From NCBI RefSeq assembly GCF_046054165.1, contig NZ_JBFNXK010000017.1, forward strand, positions 1-64,000: a stretch of 64,000 nucleotides of DNA, read 5' to 3'. Shown one piece after another: positions 44,301-52,085 of this stretch (its first letter is position 1; every line of letters begins with the position of its first letter). Made by a program: the position numbers and the translations under genes. The notes under the pieces were generated by a model. The model saw nothing but the letters and a program-made list of their open reading frames with translations. It was not told where the DNA came from and did no database searches. The DNA is from Celerinatantimonas sp046054165 (GTDB taxonomy: Bacteria > Pseudomonadota > Gammaproteobacteria > Enterobacterales > Celerinatantimonadaceae).

Positions 44301-44788
44301 AAAACCCGCAATTCCTGAGGTTTCGATTCAATCAGCCGACTGATCATTCCCTGTTCAATAATGGCATAACTGCGAGGCCCGAGTCCTGTCCCCAGAAACA
44401 GATCGGTAATATCTTTTTTCCGACATTTAGTGCCATTTAGAAAATAGAGATTCTGTCCATCTCGCGTTACTTCCCGGCGCACAGAAACTTCAGTATAAGC
44501 TCCAAATTCTCCGGTTAAACGACCGCTTTGGTTATCAAATTCAAGCTCAACCGATGCTTTTGAAGCGGGAGCCCGCCGAGTAGAACCATTAAAAATTACA
44601 TCGGTCATGGCATCACCCCGAAGATTTCGGGCGGAACTCTCACCAAGGACCCAACGAACAGCATCGATCACATTTGATTTTCCACACCCATTGGGGCCGA
44701 CGACACCGGTCAGCTGCTGCGGAAATGGAATTTTTGTCGGCTCAACAAAGGATTTGAAACCCGCCAAACGAATCGATTTTAAACGCAT
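41381..44788 (-). CDS. smc: Chromosome segregation ATPase Smc
   Basis: The 1135-residue SMC protein has Walker A GPNGCGKS at 31-38, ABC signature LSGGEKALTALS near 1040, and Walker B FCMLDEVDAPLDE. Between them lie two very Gln-rich coiled coils and a hinge (about 500-640). With ScpA and ScpB it would form the condensin that resolves sister chromosomes. Its presence as a canonical Smc rather than MukB, upstream of zipA, is the Pseudomonas/Alteromonadales arrangement. It is divergent from cysZ. Confidence 0.95.
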   Translation of the reverse strand: MRLKSIRLAGFKSFVEPTKIPFPQQLTGVVGPNGCGKSNVIDAVRWVLGESSARNLRGDAMTDVIFNGSTRRAPASKASVELEFDNQSGRLTGEFGAYTEVSVRREVTRDGQNLYFLNGTKCRKKDITDLFLGTGLGPRSYAIIEQGMISRLIESKPQELRVFIDEAAGVSKYKERRRETENRIRHTEENLLRLSDIESELTERVQKLRIQAQAALKFRQLRDQQRHMERQQSLLQLRQLDQALDQKGQAQQTDHQQLALAEARLTELEDHQLLVTEQQHELTEQLDQLRQQEAETAAELARHEQQLLHYSQNEKQRQSQQQQLKERLTQWQNECEQRQQHQPQQQQQLEQLDLQIEMTEQQLQELSEQMEEVDLQRQQADEKWRFSQQQFQQVQRQLITYTEQHRSAGLRSQQAVQRIQELQQQQPEAMDPKTVADAELQLEQLAEVIAQLDEQLSAGEQRRLASQQALADIEQQLQQAKQHAFELSTQYQSQQQLLKSLTEHQYPSQQPLKSQLVIQTGWEIAAEKVLGPWLFAETADTAALEASLAVFGDFIQQCDDPTQFAYYIQGAPAFLIQHIKIATSRAEAEQMRATLKQNESVITQAGEWLGPSWQHTFSESQRPSVLAVQARLEQLEIQLPQQEQIQADLEDQQQFLQQQRDMHEQQMKQLQLQSRDQQQRMSQLQQQLALAKQQQQHYQHQLHQLQQQLQQAQAQLESAQNEESLLAEQVEQQQLQAEQKQEQLLEYESYAQQCQQASKQRSGQLHQLENQLHQWQLKRQQLASELAQLSAWLSDRQQQMAEIHVQLAALSEAEYSVDHLEQLQLQIDRFRQLQLQRQQQRESLEAQRSQFQQQLAQLGTELKVGQKEKEAVQQQQQQHLLARQELLTRRGLLAEKLAQMGVTLSGTELEEIDLTVDYVAELEKIERQLKRLGAVNLAAESEYEEQQGRLSELSAQMVDLREALEMLNSAISQIDRQTRSKFRETFDKVNQDLQHLFPQVFGGGTAWLELTEEHDLLETGVTIMARPPGKKNSTISLLSGGEKALTALSLVFAIFRLNPAPFCMLDEVDAPLDEVNVGRFADLIARMSETVQFIFISHNRVTMEKADQLAGVTMQEPGVSRLVAVNIAQAIALAE

Positions 44789-44889
44789 TCTTCCCTAAAT
44801 TTACTGAAACCCTTAAAAAGGTGACTTTACCAAAGCTAGAAATGGTTTGTAATATACTACCTTATTTTAACATTAGGGACACTTGAGTC

Positions 44890-45669
44890 ATGCAGAACCT
44901 TGCTGATACGCAACTTTCTGGCGCACATTACTTTTTTCGAGGCTGGCAACTCATCACCAAACCGGGATTACGGCTATTTGTCATTGTTCCGTTACTGGTC
45001 AATAGTGTGTTGTTTGCAGGAGCCTTTTACTGGCTATTCCAGCAACTCTCCATTTGGATCCCCCACTGGCTCAGCTATCTGCCCAGTTTTTTACATTGGC
45101 TGGAATGGCTCATCTGGCCCACAGCAGTATTAAGTATCATCTTTATTTTTTCGTTTCTATTCGCCAGTATCGGAAACTGGATCGCGGCCCCATTCAATGG
45201 GCTGTTATCAGAGCGAACCGAATTACTACTCACCGGGCAACCACTTCCCGATGGTCAACTCATCGAATTAATCACCGATCTGCCTCGCGTCCTACGCCGG
45301 GAATGGCAAAAGCTCTGTTACTGGCTGCCCCGAGCGATCATTCTATTATGTGCTTTCTGGCTACCACTGGTCGGACAAACCATCGTACCGCTGTTATGGT
45401 TTGTCTTCAGCGCCTGGATGATGGCTATTCAATATATTGACTATCCATTTGATAATCACAAAATTGCTTTTCGTCCAATGCGAGAACAACTTTCCCGAGG
45501 ACGGGGCCGAAACTGGACCTTCGGTGCGTTAGTGACCATTGTAACCGGTATTCCGTTCATCAATTGGCTAGTGATGCCAGCGGCTATTTGTGGCGCGACG
45601 GCTTTATGGGTAGATCACTATCGAAAAGACTACCTTCAAAATTCAGCGCCCCATCTGGAACATCATTAA
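44890..45669 (+). CDS. cysZ: Sulfate transporter CysZ
   Basis: The 259-residue inner-membrane protein has hydrophobic helices at about residues 28-55, 75-100, 145-175 and 200-235. The family segments GAHYFFRGWQLITKPGLR at the N-terminus and YPFDNHKIAFRPMREQL are visible. CysZ feeds sulfate into the assimilation pathway that supplies cysK, the next gene. It is divergent from smc with a 101-nt promoter region between. Confidence 0.95.
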   Translation: MQNLADTQLSGAHYFFRGWQLITKPGLRLFVIVPLLVNSVLFAGAFYWLFQQLSIWIPHWLSYLPSFLHWLEWLIWPTAVLSIIFIFSFLFASIGNWIAAPFNGLLSERTELLLTGQPLPDGQLIELITDLPRVLRREWQKLCYWLPRAIILLCAFWLPLVGQTIVPLLWFVFSAWMMAIQYIDYPFDNHKIAFRPMREQLSRGRGRNWTFGALVTIVTGIPFINWLVMPAAICGATALWVDHYRKDYLQNSAPHLEHH

Positions 45670-45797
45670 TTAAGCGCCTAGTGACACAAAGACGCTATGC
45701 TTGAGAGGATTGAGTATCGATGCTTATTCAGGCTTACTAACAAAGCCTAATATCAACATGTTAATAGATTGATATCTCTTAATTACATATGGTTATA

Positions 45798-45832
45798 ACA
45801 AAAGCTTCCTTCATTTATACAATGGAGGCTTT
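45798..45832 (+). terminator. Weak terminator-like hairpin between cysZ and cysK
   Basis: An imperfect stem pairs AAGCTTCCTTCAT with ATGGAGGCTTT, followed by an AT-rich run. It may separate cysZ from cysK or act in the cysK leader. Confidence 0.4.
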
Positions 45833-45884
45833 ATTATTTCCTCACTGACTTCATTATTGACTAATTTAAGAAAGGTATTTCCAC

Positions 45885-46850
45885 ATGAGCAAAATTTATG
45901 ATGACAATACGCTCACCATTGGCCACACACCACTGGTACGACTAAACCGTGTAACAAAAGGTAAAGTACTGGCTAAAGTTGAATCTCGTAACCCTAGTTT
46001 CAGTGTGAAATGCCGAATCGGTGCCAACATGGTTTGGGATGCTGAGAAAAAAGGGATCTTAAAACCAGGAAAAGAAATTGTTGAACCAACCAGTGGTAAC
46101 ACCGGTATTGCCCTGGCTTTCGTCGCAGCATCTCGCGGCTACCCAATTACACTGACCATGCCAGCCAGCATGAGCTTAGAACGCCGCAAACTGTTAAAAG
46201 CTCTAGGAGCCAATCTGGTTCTGACCGAAGGACCTAAAGGGATGAATGGCGCTGTTGCTAAAGCACAAGAAATTGCAGCCAGCGATGACAAATATGTGTT
46301 ATTGCAACAATTTGATAATCCGGCTAACCCTGAAATTCATGAAAAAACTACGGGTCCTGAAATCTGGGAAGATACCGATGGTGACGTTGATGTATTTGTC
46401 GCCGGTGTAGGCACTGGCGGTACATTGACCGGGGTCAGCCGTTATCTGAAAAATACCCAAGGCAAAAATGTAATTTCAGTAGCGGTTGAACCCGAATCAT
46501 CCCCTGTCATTACTCAAGCTAAAGCCGGTGAAGAACTTAAACCGGGCCCACATAAAATTCAGGGGATCGGTGCTGGTTTTATCCCTGGGAACTTAGATTT
46601 GGACTTAGTTGATCGCGTTGAACAAGTCAGCAACGAAGATGCCTTTGCCATGGCTCACCGACTGATGGAAGAAGAAGGCATTCTGGCTGGGATTTCATCT
46701 GGTGCTGCGGTTGTAGCCGCCGCTCGTCTGGCAGAATTACCAGAATTTGCGGACAAAACGATCGTCGTTATTCTGCCAAGTTCAGCAGAACGTTACCTGA
46801 GTACCCCGCTGTTTGAAAACATGTTTACCGACGCAGAAAACGTTCAGTAA
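45885..46850 (+). CDS. cysK: Cysteine synthase A
   Basis: The 321-residue PLP enzyme makes cysteine from O-acetylserine and sulfide. The PLP lysine is in NPSFSVKCRIG, the substrate loop is EPTSGNTGIAL, and the phosphate-binding loop is GVGTGGTLTG. It lies 215 nt after cysZ in the conserved cysZ-cysK order and is closed by a strong terminator. Confidence 0.97.
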   Translation: MSKIYDDNTLTIGHTPLVRLNRVTKGKVLAKVESRNPSFSVKCRIGANMVWDAEKKGILKPGKEIVEPTSGNTGIALAFVAASRGYPITLTMPASMSLERRKLLKALGANLVLTEGPKGMNGAVAKAQEIAASDDKYVLLQQFDNPANPEIHEKTTGPEIWEDTDGDVDVFVAGVGTGGTLTGVSRYLKNTQGKNVISVAVEPESSPVITQAKAGEELKPGPHKIQGIGAGFIPGNLDLDLVDRVEQVSNEDAFAMAHRLMEEEGILAGISSGAAVVAAARLAELPEFADKTIVVILPSSAERYLSTPLFENMFTDAENVQ

Positions 46851-46870
46851 TGGCTTGATACAGCTTCTCG

Positions 46871-46905
46871 AAATAAGGCCAGCCTCTTGCTGGCCTTATT
46901 TTTTA
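46871..46905 (+). terminator. Terminator of cysK
   Basis: AAATAAGGCCAGC pairs with GCTGGCCTTATTT over a CTCTT loop, followed by TTTT. This is a textbook rho-independent terminator. Confidence 0.95.
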
Positions 46906-47284
46906 GCAATGTCAATTTTAATTCTTTATATGGCAATAAGTTTAGCTGTGAATGCGATCCGGAGCACAATACTGTTTGTGATCGCTACCAAGAACCACTA
47001 TACTCTTCGCCCATCTATGGAGTGGGAATTTACTTCCAAATGTAGCTTTGCAGGAGGTTCTCCCCTCTGAAACAACGCCCAGAACTCAGAATTTTGTGCA
47101 GTCAAGTCAATTTTTAATCGAGTTCAAGGCTTGTTACACGAAAAGTTTGATGTAGATTAAGCTAAGACGAACAAAAGATCGTTATTTTACTACAAATTTT
47201 TCTTACAATATCGATTCTAACCAGCTGGTTGGTTTTTATTAGATAAAAAATATAAATAATATTAGATACTAATGAGGTACAACT
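46906..47284 (+). promoter_or_regulatory. Upstream region of the ptsHI-crr operon
   Basis: This 380-nt region has no gene. It must hold the pts promoters. It contains a perfect palindrome AACCAGCTGGTT (47219-47230) and a weak dyad TTGAT-GTAG-ATTAA near 47139 that could be a CRP/FNR-like site. No -35/-10 pair is convincing by eye. Confidence 0.4.
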
Positions 47285-47542
47285 ATGTTTGAGAAAAGCG
47301 TTGTTATTACCGCCGAAAACGGCCTTCACACTCGCCCAGCAGCACAGTTTGTGAAAGAAGCTAAATCGTTCAGTAGTGATATTACTGTTGTCAGTAACGG
47401 CAAATCGGCTAGTGCAAAAAGCTTGTTCAAATTGCAAACTTTAGGACTGACTAAAGGGACAGAAATCATTATTCGTGCCGAAGGCGCCGACGAGAAAGAC
47501 GCGGTTGCTAAATTGGTTGCGCTGATGGATGTATTAGAATAA
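47285..47542 (+). CDS. ptsH: Phosphocarrier protein HPr
   Basis: The 85-residue HPr has His15, the phosphate carrier, in ENGLHTRPAA and Ser46 in SAKSLFKLQTLGL. It passes phosphate from enzyme I to the sugar-specific EII proteins. It is the first gene of ptsH-ptsI-crr, 46 nt before ptsI, with GAGGT before the ATG. Confidence 0.98.
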   Translation: MFEKSVVITAENGLHTRPAAQFVKEAKSFSSDITVVSNGKSASAKSLFKLQTLGLTKGTEIIIRAEGADEKDAVAKLVALMDVLE

Positions 47543-47588
47543 TTCTTACAATCTGTCTTTTGTCGTTCAGTTTATAAAGGTTTAGGTT

Positions 47589-49316
47589 ATGATATCTGGA
47601 ATTCCCGCTTCACCCGGCATTGCTTTTGGTAAAGCGCTGCTGCTTAGTGAAGAAAAAGTAGTTATAAATACACATCCGATCAAACCCAGCGAAATTGATA
47701 ATGAAATCAAACATTTCCTGGATGCTCGAGATAAGACAGCTGCCCAGCTTACAGAAATTAAAGCGATGGCCGGTGCCACATTCGGTGAAGAAAAAGAGGC
47801 TATTTTCGAAGGGCACATTATGTTGCTCGAAGATGAAGAGCTTGAAGAAGATATCAAAGCTTTCATCAAGGATAATATGGCTTCAGCTGATCATGCGATC
47901 AATTCCGTGATTGAGCAAAACGCAGAAATGTTAGCCAGCCTTGATGATCCTTACCTGCGCGAACGTGCAACAGACTTCCGTGATATCGGTTCCCGCTTAG
48001 TGAAAAACGTGCTCGGAATCGATATCATTTCTTTGAGTTCAATCAAAGATGAAGTGATCCTGGTCGCCGGTGATTTAACGCCTTCAGAAACAGCACAAAT
48101 CAATCTGGATAAAGTTCTGGGCTTTGTGACCGATCTGGGTGGACGTACTTCACATACCTCTATTATGGCTCGTTCTCTGGAAATTCCAGCCATTGTAGGG
48201 ACAAACAACATAAGCACTCAGGTTAAAAATGGTGATATTGTGGTATTGGATGCAATCCACAATGAAGTATTGATTAACCCAAGTGAAGAACAGCTAGATC
48301 TTTACAAACAGCGCAAAGAAGAATTTTTGGCTGAAAAAGAAGAACTGGCTAAATTGAAAGATCTGCCAGCTATTACCTTAGATGGTCACGAAGTTGAAGT
48401 CTGTTCAAACATCGGGACTATCAAAGATGTAGACGGTGCTCTGCGTAATGGTGCTGAAGGGATTGGCCTGTACCGGACTGAATTCTTATTCATGGACCGT
48501 GACAGTCTTCCAACCGAAGAAGAACAGTTCCAAGCTTATAAAGCCGTTGTAGAAAGCATGCCTAATCGTTCGATTATCATTCGGACCATGGACATTGGTG
48601 GTGATAAGGATCTGCCTTATCTGGATCTGCCTAAAGAAATGAACCCATTCTTAGGTTGGCGTGCCGTTCGTATTTTCTTTGATCGTAAAGAAATTATGCA
48701 CACCCAATTGCGTGCTTTATTACGTGCATCAGCTTTCGGCAAAGTGCGTATCATGTTCCCAATGATTATTGCCGTTGAAGAGATCCGTTTCTTGAAATCG
48801 GAACTGGAAATGCTTAAAGCACAGCTTCGCAGTGAAGGTAAATCGTTTGACGAGTCAGTGGAAGTGGGTATCATGGTGGAAACACCTGCTGCGGCGGTCA
48901 TTGCTCATCACTTAATTAAAGAAGTTGACTTCTTTAGTATTGGCACGAACGATTTGACTCAGTACACATTGGCAGTTGACCGTGGTAATGAGCTAATCTC
49001 ATCAATGTATAACCCATTATCACCTTCAGTATTGAACTTAATTAAGCAAGTCATCGATGCCTCTCACAGTGCTGGCAAATGGACTGGTATGTGTGGTGAA
49101 TTGGCTGGCGACGAACGCGCAACTATCTTGCTAATGGGTATGGGTCTGGACGAGTTCTCAATGAGTGCTATTTCAGTTCCACGGATTAAGAAATTAATTC
49201 GCAATACTAATTATGCAGATGCCAAACAATTAGCAGAACAGGCGCTCTCATCGGCAACAGCAGCCGAAATTGAAAACCTGATGAATGAATTTATTAAACA
49301 AAAAGCGGTTTGCTAA
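47589..49316 (+). CDS. ptsI: PTS enzyme I
   Basis: The 575-residue phosphoenolpyruvate-protein phosphotransferase has its phosphorylated histidine in GGRTSHTSIMARS (near residue 190). PEP-binding sequences such as GLYRTEFLFMDR and GTNDLTQYTLAVDR are intact. It starts the PTS phosphorelay in the cytoplasm. Length equals E. coli EI. Confidence 0.98.
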   Translation: MISGIPASPGIAFGKALLLSEEKVVINTHPIKPSEIDNEIKHFLDARDKTAAQLTEIKAMAGATFGEEKEAIFEGHIMLLEDEELEEDIKAFIKDNMASADHAINSVIEQNAEMLASLDDPYLRERATDFRDIGSRLVKNVLGIDIISLSSIKDEVILVAGDLTPSETAQINLDKVLGFVTDLGGRTSHTSIMARSLEIPAIVGTNNISTQVKNGDIVVLDAIHNEVLINPSEEQLDLYKQRKEEFLAEKEELAKLKDLPAITLDGHEVEVCSNIGTIKDVDGALRNGAEGIGLYRTEFLFMDRDSLPTEEEQFQAYKAVVESMPNRSIIIRTMDIGGDKDLPYLDLPKEMNPFLGWRAVRIFFDRKEIMHTQLRALLRASAFGKVRIMFPMIIAVEEIRFLKSELEMLKAQLRSEGKSFDESVEVGIMVETPAAAVIAHHLIKEVDFFSIGTNDLTQYTLAVDRGNELISSMYNPLSPSVLNLIKQVIDASHSAGKWTGMCGELAGDERATILLMGMGLDEFSMSAISVPRIKKLIRNTNYADAKQLAEQALSSATAAEIENLMNEFIKQKAVC

Positions 49317-49357
49317 GTCGCCATTGATAAATCGCAATGACTTGAGGAGCTTATAGC

Positions 49358-49867
49358 ATGGGGCTGTTCGATAAACTAAAAAAATTAGTTTCAGATGATA
49401 ATTCCAGTGAATCTGGTATTGAAATTTTTGCACCTTTATCAGGTGAAATTGTACCAATCGAAGAAGTACCGGATGTTGTATTTGCTGAAAAAATTGTTGG
49501 TGACGGGATCGCCATTAAACCAGCAGGAAACAAAATGGTTGCGCCTTGTGACGGAACTATCGGTAAAATTTTCGAAACCAACCACGCTTTCTCTTTAGAA
49601 TCAGACTCAGGAATTGAACTCTTTGTTCACTTCGGAGTTGATACTGTTGAGCTGAAAGGCGAAGGTTTCACTCGCATCGCCTCTGAAGGCCAGCAAGTGA
49701 AAAAAGGGGATACCATCATTGAGTTTGATTTGGCTGTTTTGGAAGAAAAAGCAAAATCAGTTTTGACCCCTGTCGTCATCTCTAATATGGATGAAGTGAA
49801 AGAACTTCAGAAAATGTCAGGGGCAGTAACTCTCGCTGAAACTCCTGTATTAAAAATTATCAAATAG
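49358..49867 (+). CDS. crr: Glucose-specific PTS enzyme IIA
   Basis: The 169-residue EIIA-Glc has its active-site histidines at 76 (FETNHAFSL) and 91 (LFVHFGVDTVELKG), one residue later than in E. coli. Besides handing phosphate to EIIBC, it would regulate adenylate cyclase and inhibit non-PTS uptake. It closes the pts operon, followed by a strong terminator. Confidence 0.98.
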   Translation: MGLFDKLKKLVSDDNSSESGIEIFAPLSGEIVPIEEVPDVVFAEKIVGDGIAIKPAGNKMVAPCDGTIGKIFETNHAFSLESDSGIELFVHFGVDTVELKGEGFTRIASEGQQVKKGDTIIEFDLAVLEEKAKSVLTPVVISNMDEVKELQKMSGAVTLAETPVLKIIK

Positions 49868-49886
49868 TTAATTTTTAATGCCATTT

Positions 49887-49915
49887 AAAAAACCGTCTTC
49901 ACAGACGGTTTTTTT
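49887..49915 (+). terminator. Terminator of the pts operon
   Basis: AACCGTCT pairs with AGACGGTT over a TCAC loop, with A-run before and T-run after, so it could also serve the convergent membrane-protein gene. Confidence 0.93.
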
Positions 49916-50026
49916 ATACCTAAAACGAGTTCAATTCAAAATTTCAGAAGGCCGAATTTCTCAACGTAAGCTTTATAGAAACGAAAAGTAAGATTACGCC
50001 AGCTTATTGCCACTTTGCTCCATTGA

Positions 50027-51313
50027 TTAAGCATATAATGCCCAATTTACGGCACCAGCTAAAAACCACATCACCAACATATAATGCCATTGTCCTCGCA
50101 ATATACTGCGACTACTCGCCTGATAGCGGCTAATCATCGCTAAACCAACCCCAGACAGCGGGCTGACTGCTGTAGCGGTTCCCCAGACAGATAGATACAA
50201 AAAAGCGAGTTGATCATAGTTTTGGGTTAATGGCTGCAAAAATGGACTCACCAATGAAACACTAACCACCGGATGCACCCCTACTAACCCAATTAGAATC
50301 ATCAAGGCACTCACAATCCAAAACAGCATGGGTGTAAAACTACTGGCATGAAATGCAAAAATAGTCGGATAAGACTGGATCAAAACACTAATCCCGGTCG
50401 AAAAAACCCCAGCGGCTAAAAATAATGAAAATTGACTGGAAACATTGGATAACCGATTTTCAATGTAATGCAGTATCACTTTGCGTCGAGGACGCTGCTT
50501 CATAAAAATAACCGCACCAATCGGGGCTCCCATACTAATCAGGGTCAAAATGCTGATGGTAGGATATAGGGTATGAATACCTAATACAGCAACGGCCATA
50601 ATAATCGGCATCACTAAACTATCTTTACGCAACGGATAACCGGTAAATTGCTCAAGCCCCTGCCGACTCAGTTCCCAATAACTAAACAATAACATAGGCA
50701 GCACTAAGATTAGCCCGGCAATGACCGTATGCTGCCACTGAGCTCCCGGTGCATAAGTCATAGCCACCCCGGAAGCAATAAAAAAGGGCGACCAATAGGC
50801 CCCGGAGCAAAATCCCCGCATCAGCACCTGAACCTGCCGTTCAGTCAGTTTATCATTACGAGCTAGTCGATCACCGACCACAAAAATAATCGAGAGATTA
50901 ATCACAGCACCCAAGACATGGCAGGATAAAATCGTCGACCAAAACCCTTTTTTCCCCTGCGGTTGATCCAAATCGGCTTCCGTCGGGTTAGTCAACGATA
51001 AAAAAGAGACCGCAACAAACATCATCAATAAAGGCAGATTCCGAGTCAATGCCACCATCAAGTCCACTGAACAGCCCTTTAACGCTCCCCAAGCGAGTAA
51101 CCCACTCCCAATCAAGAATAAAATTCCCGATTGCTGATGCGCCGAACGCCCAAGAATAGGCCAACAAAAAACAACAGCCCCCCAAGCCGCAATAGATCCC
51201 AACCAAGGACTAACCCCAGGAATTAAAATTGAAAGCAGATAAAGCACTGCACTCAATAAAATAAGCCAGCCCGCGAGGCGACTTCGATAACGAGTTAATT
51301 TTGAAATTTGCAT
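50027..51313 (-). CDS. Uncharacterised polytopic membrane protein, transporter-like
   Basis: The product is about 428 residues with some eleven to twelve hydrophobic helices and short loops, all inner membrane. Mid-protein it has a polar stretch (LARNDKLTERQVQVLMRGF) followed by a conserved-looking CSGAYWSPFF, and near the end GTATAVSPLSGVGLA, a helix-break segment of the kind seen in ion/dicarboxylate transporters of the ArsB/CitM/DctM fold. I cannot name a family. The ATG at 51313 is preferred to the TTG at 51367. It is convergent with crr. Confidence 0.6.
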   Translation of the reverse strand: MQISKLTRYRSRLAGWLILLSAVLYLLSILIPGVSPWLGSIAAWGAVVFCWPILGRSAHQQSGILFLIGSGLLAWGALKGCSVDLMVALTRNLPLLMMFVAVSFLSLTNPTEADLDQPQGKKGFWSTILSCHVLGAVINLSIIFVVGDRLARNDKLTERQVQVLMRGFCSGAYWSPFFIASGVAMTYAPGAQWQHTVIAGLILVLPMLLFSYWELSRQGLEQFTGYPLRKDSLVMPIIMAVAVLGIHTLYPTISILTLISMGAPIGAVIFMKQRPRRKVILHYIENRLSNVSSQFSLFLAAGVFSTGISVLIQSYPTIFAFHASSFTPMLFWIVSALMILIGLVGVHPVVSVSLVSPFLQPLTQNYDQLAFLYLSVWGTATAVSPLSGVGLAMISRYQASSRSILRGQWHYMLVMWFLAGAVNWALYA

Positions 51314-51786
51314 ACCAGAATAATTTTTGGATAAATCAGACACAGTTAGCGAAACAAATAAGACCAAATGTCGATATCATCTGTTTCAAATCTGAAGATA
51401 GCTCTATTGATGGAAATATCTTCGCCAATTTTTCAAAGGGTTGCAATCTAAGCTTGAATTAAAATGTTCAAATCCACTATCTCGCAAAAATATTTAAGAC
51501 AACCGCCGAAAAAATGTTAGTAAACGCATTAAATTTACTTGAAACACCAATGTAAAATTGACATTAAGCCAGAGAGCTATCATCATCTTACAAGGATTGG
51601 TCGCTCAGATGTGAATTCCTACAGCAAGATCAAGCTGCAGGGTCAATTTTCCAGAAGCGGTGCCGCAAGGTTGTGTGCTATGGTTAATCTAAATGAGCCA
51701 TTATCTATAGCCGGGAGACTGTTTGCCGTTAACATGTTTCACTACGAATGGCTCATACTATTTATAATTGATAAGGACGGAATACG
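51314..51786. promoter_or_regulatory. Upstream region of lpp
   Basis: This gap serves two divergent genes. It holds no convincing coding sequence; the 83-residue frame across it is not protein-like. The part near lpp (51740-51780) is AT-rich, with a strong Shine-Dalgarno (AAGGACGGAA) before the ATG. The exact promoter was not resolved. Confidence 0.4.
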
Positions 51787-52041
51787 ATGAAAAAAACTTT
51801 ATTGATCGCTGGAGCTTTAGCTGCACCACTATTGTTCGCTGGTTGTTCTAACCAACAAGCTCATAGTGCTTTAAGCGACAAAATTGATTCACTGTCAGAT
51901 CAGGTTTCAGCATTGCAGGCTGAACAAAGCACTCTGTCCAGCGATGTCAATGCTGCTAAAGCTGCTGCACAGCAAGCTCAATCTGAAGCTGCACGTGCTA
52001 ACCAGCGTATTGACCACATCGCTAAGTCTTACACTAAATAA
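51787..52041 (+). CDS. lpp: Major outer-membrane (Braun-type) lipoprotein
   Basis: The 84-residue protein has lipobox LLFAGC with lipidated C20, then 65 mature residues of heptad-repeat coiled coil (LSDKIDSLSDQVSALQ, ARANQRIDHIA), ending SYTK. The terminal lysine is the residue linked to peptidoglycan by L,D-transpeptidases in E. coli. The mature chain is seven residues, one heptad, longer than E. coli Lpp (58). It is followed by a terminator and a convergent L,D-transpeptidase gene. Confidence 0.9.
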   Translation: MKKTLLIAGALAAPLLFAGCSNQQAHSALSDKIDSLSDQVSALQAEQSTLSSDVNAAKAAAQQAQSEAARANQRIDHIAKSYTK

Positions 52042-52060
52042 ATTCCGAATTCATCAGCAT

Positions 52061-52085
52061 AAAGGCGCCTCAAGGCGCCTTTTTA
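52061..52085. terminator. Terminator of lpp, overlapping the 3' end of the L,D-transpeptidase gene
   Basis: AAAGGCGCC (52061-52069) pairs with GGCGCCTTT (52074-52082) over a TCAA loop, with T-run on the plus strand. The last codons of the minus-strand gene (stop at 52070) lie inside the stem. Confidence 0.92.

Noticed and set aside
51539..51790. 83-residue frame upstream of lpp
   Set aside because: No ribosome binding site, unnatural composition, and it overlaps the lpp start; more likely promoter DNA.
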